DNA from: Nitriliruptor sp040882055
GTDB taxonomy: Bacteria > Actinomycetota > Nitriliruptoria > Nitriliruptorales > Nitriliruptoraceae
Length of the DNA stretch: 64,000 bases
Direction: 5' to 3'
NCBI GenBank assembly: GCA_040882055.1
Contig: JBBECA010000065.1
Span: 1-64,000 of the forward strand
Positions 63,916 to 64,000 of this stretch are shown here, piece after piece (position 1 is the first letter of the stretch; each line of letters opens with the position of its first letter). The position numbers and the translations under genes are program-made. Below the pieces are notes generated by a model that was not told the DNA's origin, ran no database searches, and saw only the letters and a list, made by a program, of their open reading frames with translations.

Positions 63916-64000
63916 TTGCGAGCCGTCCGCGTGTCCGAGCCCGGAGGTCCGGGCGCCATGCAGCTCGAAGAGGTCCCTGACCCCTCCCCCGGGGCGGGAC
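63916..64000 (+). CDS. Quinone oxidoreductase, N-terminal fragment (cut by window edge)
   Basis: The first 28 codons of a zinc-type quinone oxidoreductase/MDR enzyme: RAVRVSEPGGPGAMQLEEVPDPSPG. TTG 63916 has a GGAGGAG site upstream and a TAGCGT -10-like hexamer at 63877-63882. The remainder lies beyond the window. Confidence 0.75.
   Translation, partial: MRAVRVSEPGGPGAMQLEEVPDPSPGAG

Overview
The window is about 72% G+C. It uses GTG starts freely, and many adjacent genes overlap by GTGA or ATGA. Its gene set (RecBCD, 180-kDa NAD-glutamate dehydrogenase, F420-type LLM oxidoreductase, actinobacterial-style nadD/LCP/rsfS and comEA/comEC/holA clusters, G+C-rich tRNA-Ala) fits a high-GC actinomycete. 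A deep lineage such as Nitriliruptoria/Euzebyia is my best guess, but that is inference from gene content and strongly acidic proteins, not from a marker gene.

Region 1 (1-7750) is an accessory, defence-like island. It holds a 37-aa smORF coupled to an unrecognised 301-aa protein, a NERD membrane protein, a decayed DUF6884-DUF7662 / GIY-YIG pair carrying three single-base frameshifts, a truncated DUF262 (GmrS-like) gene, an HNH nuclease, a DUF4262 protein and two PIN-domain toxin-antitoxin pairs. Region 2 (7760-15362) is an envelope cluster: an ABC exporter, three membrane-anchored low-complexity proteins, a frameshifted VWA lipoprotein and a secreted wall-type protein. Region 3 (15680-19310) holds a DUF1330 protein, a two-pore-segment ion channel with an unusual filter, gamma-carbonic anhydrase, a PEBP-family protein and a FrnE-like oxidoreductase. 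A gene-poor 779-bp segment follows (19311-20089) with helically phased CTGTGCAC repeats, a sigma70-type promoter and strong hairpins. I regard it as the best candidate for an undescribed RNA or regulatory element.

Region 4 (20090-30034) is a translationally coupled recC-recB-recD operon ending in a small membrane protein. Region 5 (30256-45489) is core: rpsT, NAD-GDH, holA, comEC, comEA, degV, an epoxide-hydrolase-like enzyme, an LLM oxidoreductase, leuS and tRNA-Ala(GGC). Region 6 (45622-54790) has a cupin-rhodanese pair, a large TPR regulator-like protein, a histidine kinase, NADP-GDH gdhA, and the coupled nadD-LCP-rsfS-phosphatase operon. Region 7 (54775-64000) holds a P450-tryptophan dioxygenase operon, a MoxR ATPase / VWA module, an mgsA-hydrolase-DUF2236 operon and the first codons of a quinone oxidoreductase.

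Single-base frameshifts appear at about 2470, 3300, 3460 and 14001, and possibly near 36510, while very long genes elsewhere are intact. Local gene decay and assembly indels cannot be told apart from this sequence alone.
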